Assembly: GCA_037013495.1 (NCBI GenBank)
Contig: CM072809.1
Location: 5,231,001 to 5,295,000, forward strand
Source: Hippophae tibetana
Taxonomy: Eukaryota; Streptophyta; Magnoliopsida; Rosales; Elaeagnaceae
DNA: 64,000 bases
Direction: 5' to 3'
The position numbers were made by a program, and so were the translations under genes. The notes beneath the pieces are model-generated. The model ran no database searches, was not told the origin of the DNA, and saw only the letters and a list, made by a program, of their open reading frames with translations. Shown in pieces: positions 63,527 to 64,000 of this stretch. The stretch's first letter is position 1. The number at the start of each line of letters is the position of its first letter.

Positions 63527-64000
63527 CTGCAAAAATACATATTGCATTTTTACTAGATTTTATATATCCAACATGTGGGAGGTTGCTTAATCAGTTTAGC
63601 AGTAAATAAAATAAGATAAAAAAAAATCAAGAAAAGAGAGACGTTTATTTGTGTTCAATTCTTCTTTCAAATTTTTTATGGTAGATATTTGTATTATTAA
63701 TACGCGACAAACACTTATACAAAATTAACTAAAAATATGGATTCTTGTTGCATAAAATGTAAAAAATTTATACACGTACTTATCAATCAATGATAATACA
63801 CAAAATTACGTATAAAAAAATAAATAGATGAATTATATATATAATTAAAATCCATGTTATCTTTACATACTAATACTAATATATTTACATATAATCTCCT
63901 TTCTTAATTAGTTTAGAGGAAAAAAAAGTTTAAATTCAAAGTATTTGCCTTGGAAATAATATTTTAAACAAAATCATCTAAATAATACATTTTAACTGAA
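63527..64000 (-). other. Presumed intron of the pathogen-related protein gene
   Basis: AT-rich, without coding match; lies between the acceptor at 63527 and the upstream exon expected outside the window. Confidence 0.6.

Overview
This is nuclear DNA of a seed plant, most likely a eudicot. The base composition is strongly AT-rich, genes are sparse and contain introns with plant-type GT/AG sites, and several genes belong to plant-specific families (DUF641/GIL1-like, RABA1 Rab GTPase, plant pathogen-related protein). Ty1/copia elements, a TRIM, a CACTA transposon and a plastid ycf2 insertion fill much of the rest. I cannot name the species.

Layout: 1-1944 is the 3' end of a copia element (A, + strand) with an uninterrupted RT/RNase H frame. 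3192-3228 (-) looks like exon 1 of an N-myristoylated ubiquitin-domain (UBTD-like) gene whose remainder would lie left of the window, so element A may sit in its first intron. 6011-13776 holds a decayed, intron-retaining copy of Sec61 alpha, interrupted by a complete but dead copia element (B, 8016-13237, TSD TATAT) and followed directly by a 343-bp TRIM (13815-14157). 18000-24623 is a DUF641 gene: an intronless 644-aa CDS, probably behind a 4-kb 5'UTR intron, with an in-frame 10-residue repeat expansion. 28563-28795 (-) is a small secreted-peptide precursor with an apparent frameshift. 30025-34533 is a non-autonomous CACTA (Pack-CACTA-like) element carrying genomic fragments of a RING-CH gene and of chloroplast NADP-malate dehydrogenase. 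37893-38306 (-) is a two-exon gene for a 106-aa protein of unknown function. 39940-41480 is a decayed ycf2 insertion. 46400-51360 is a third copia element (C, -), also dead. 53002-56591 is an apparently intact RABA1 GTPase gene with an inverted-repeat element in its intron. 58635-61495 is a 5' fragment of APC6/CDC16, pseudogenised. 61995-63526 (-) is the 3' part of a pathogen-related protein gene running off the right edge.

Probably functional genes: UBTD-like (exon 1 only), DUF641, the 106-aa gene, RABA1, pathogen-related protein, and perhaps the secreted peptide. They have unrelated roles (membrane-anchored ubiquitin-like protein, signalling/growth scaffold, trans-Golgi/recycling trafficking, defence-linked protein) and form no pathway. 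The notable features are genome dynamics: three intron-containing partial copies of housekeeping genes (Sec61 alpha, APC6, NADP-MDH), minisatellites inside LTRs and inside a coding exon, and gene capture by a CACTA element.
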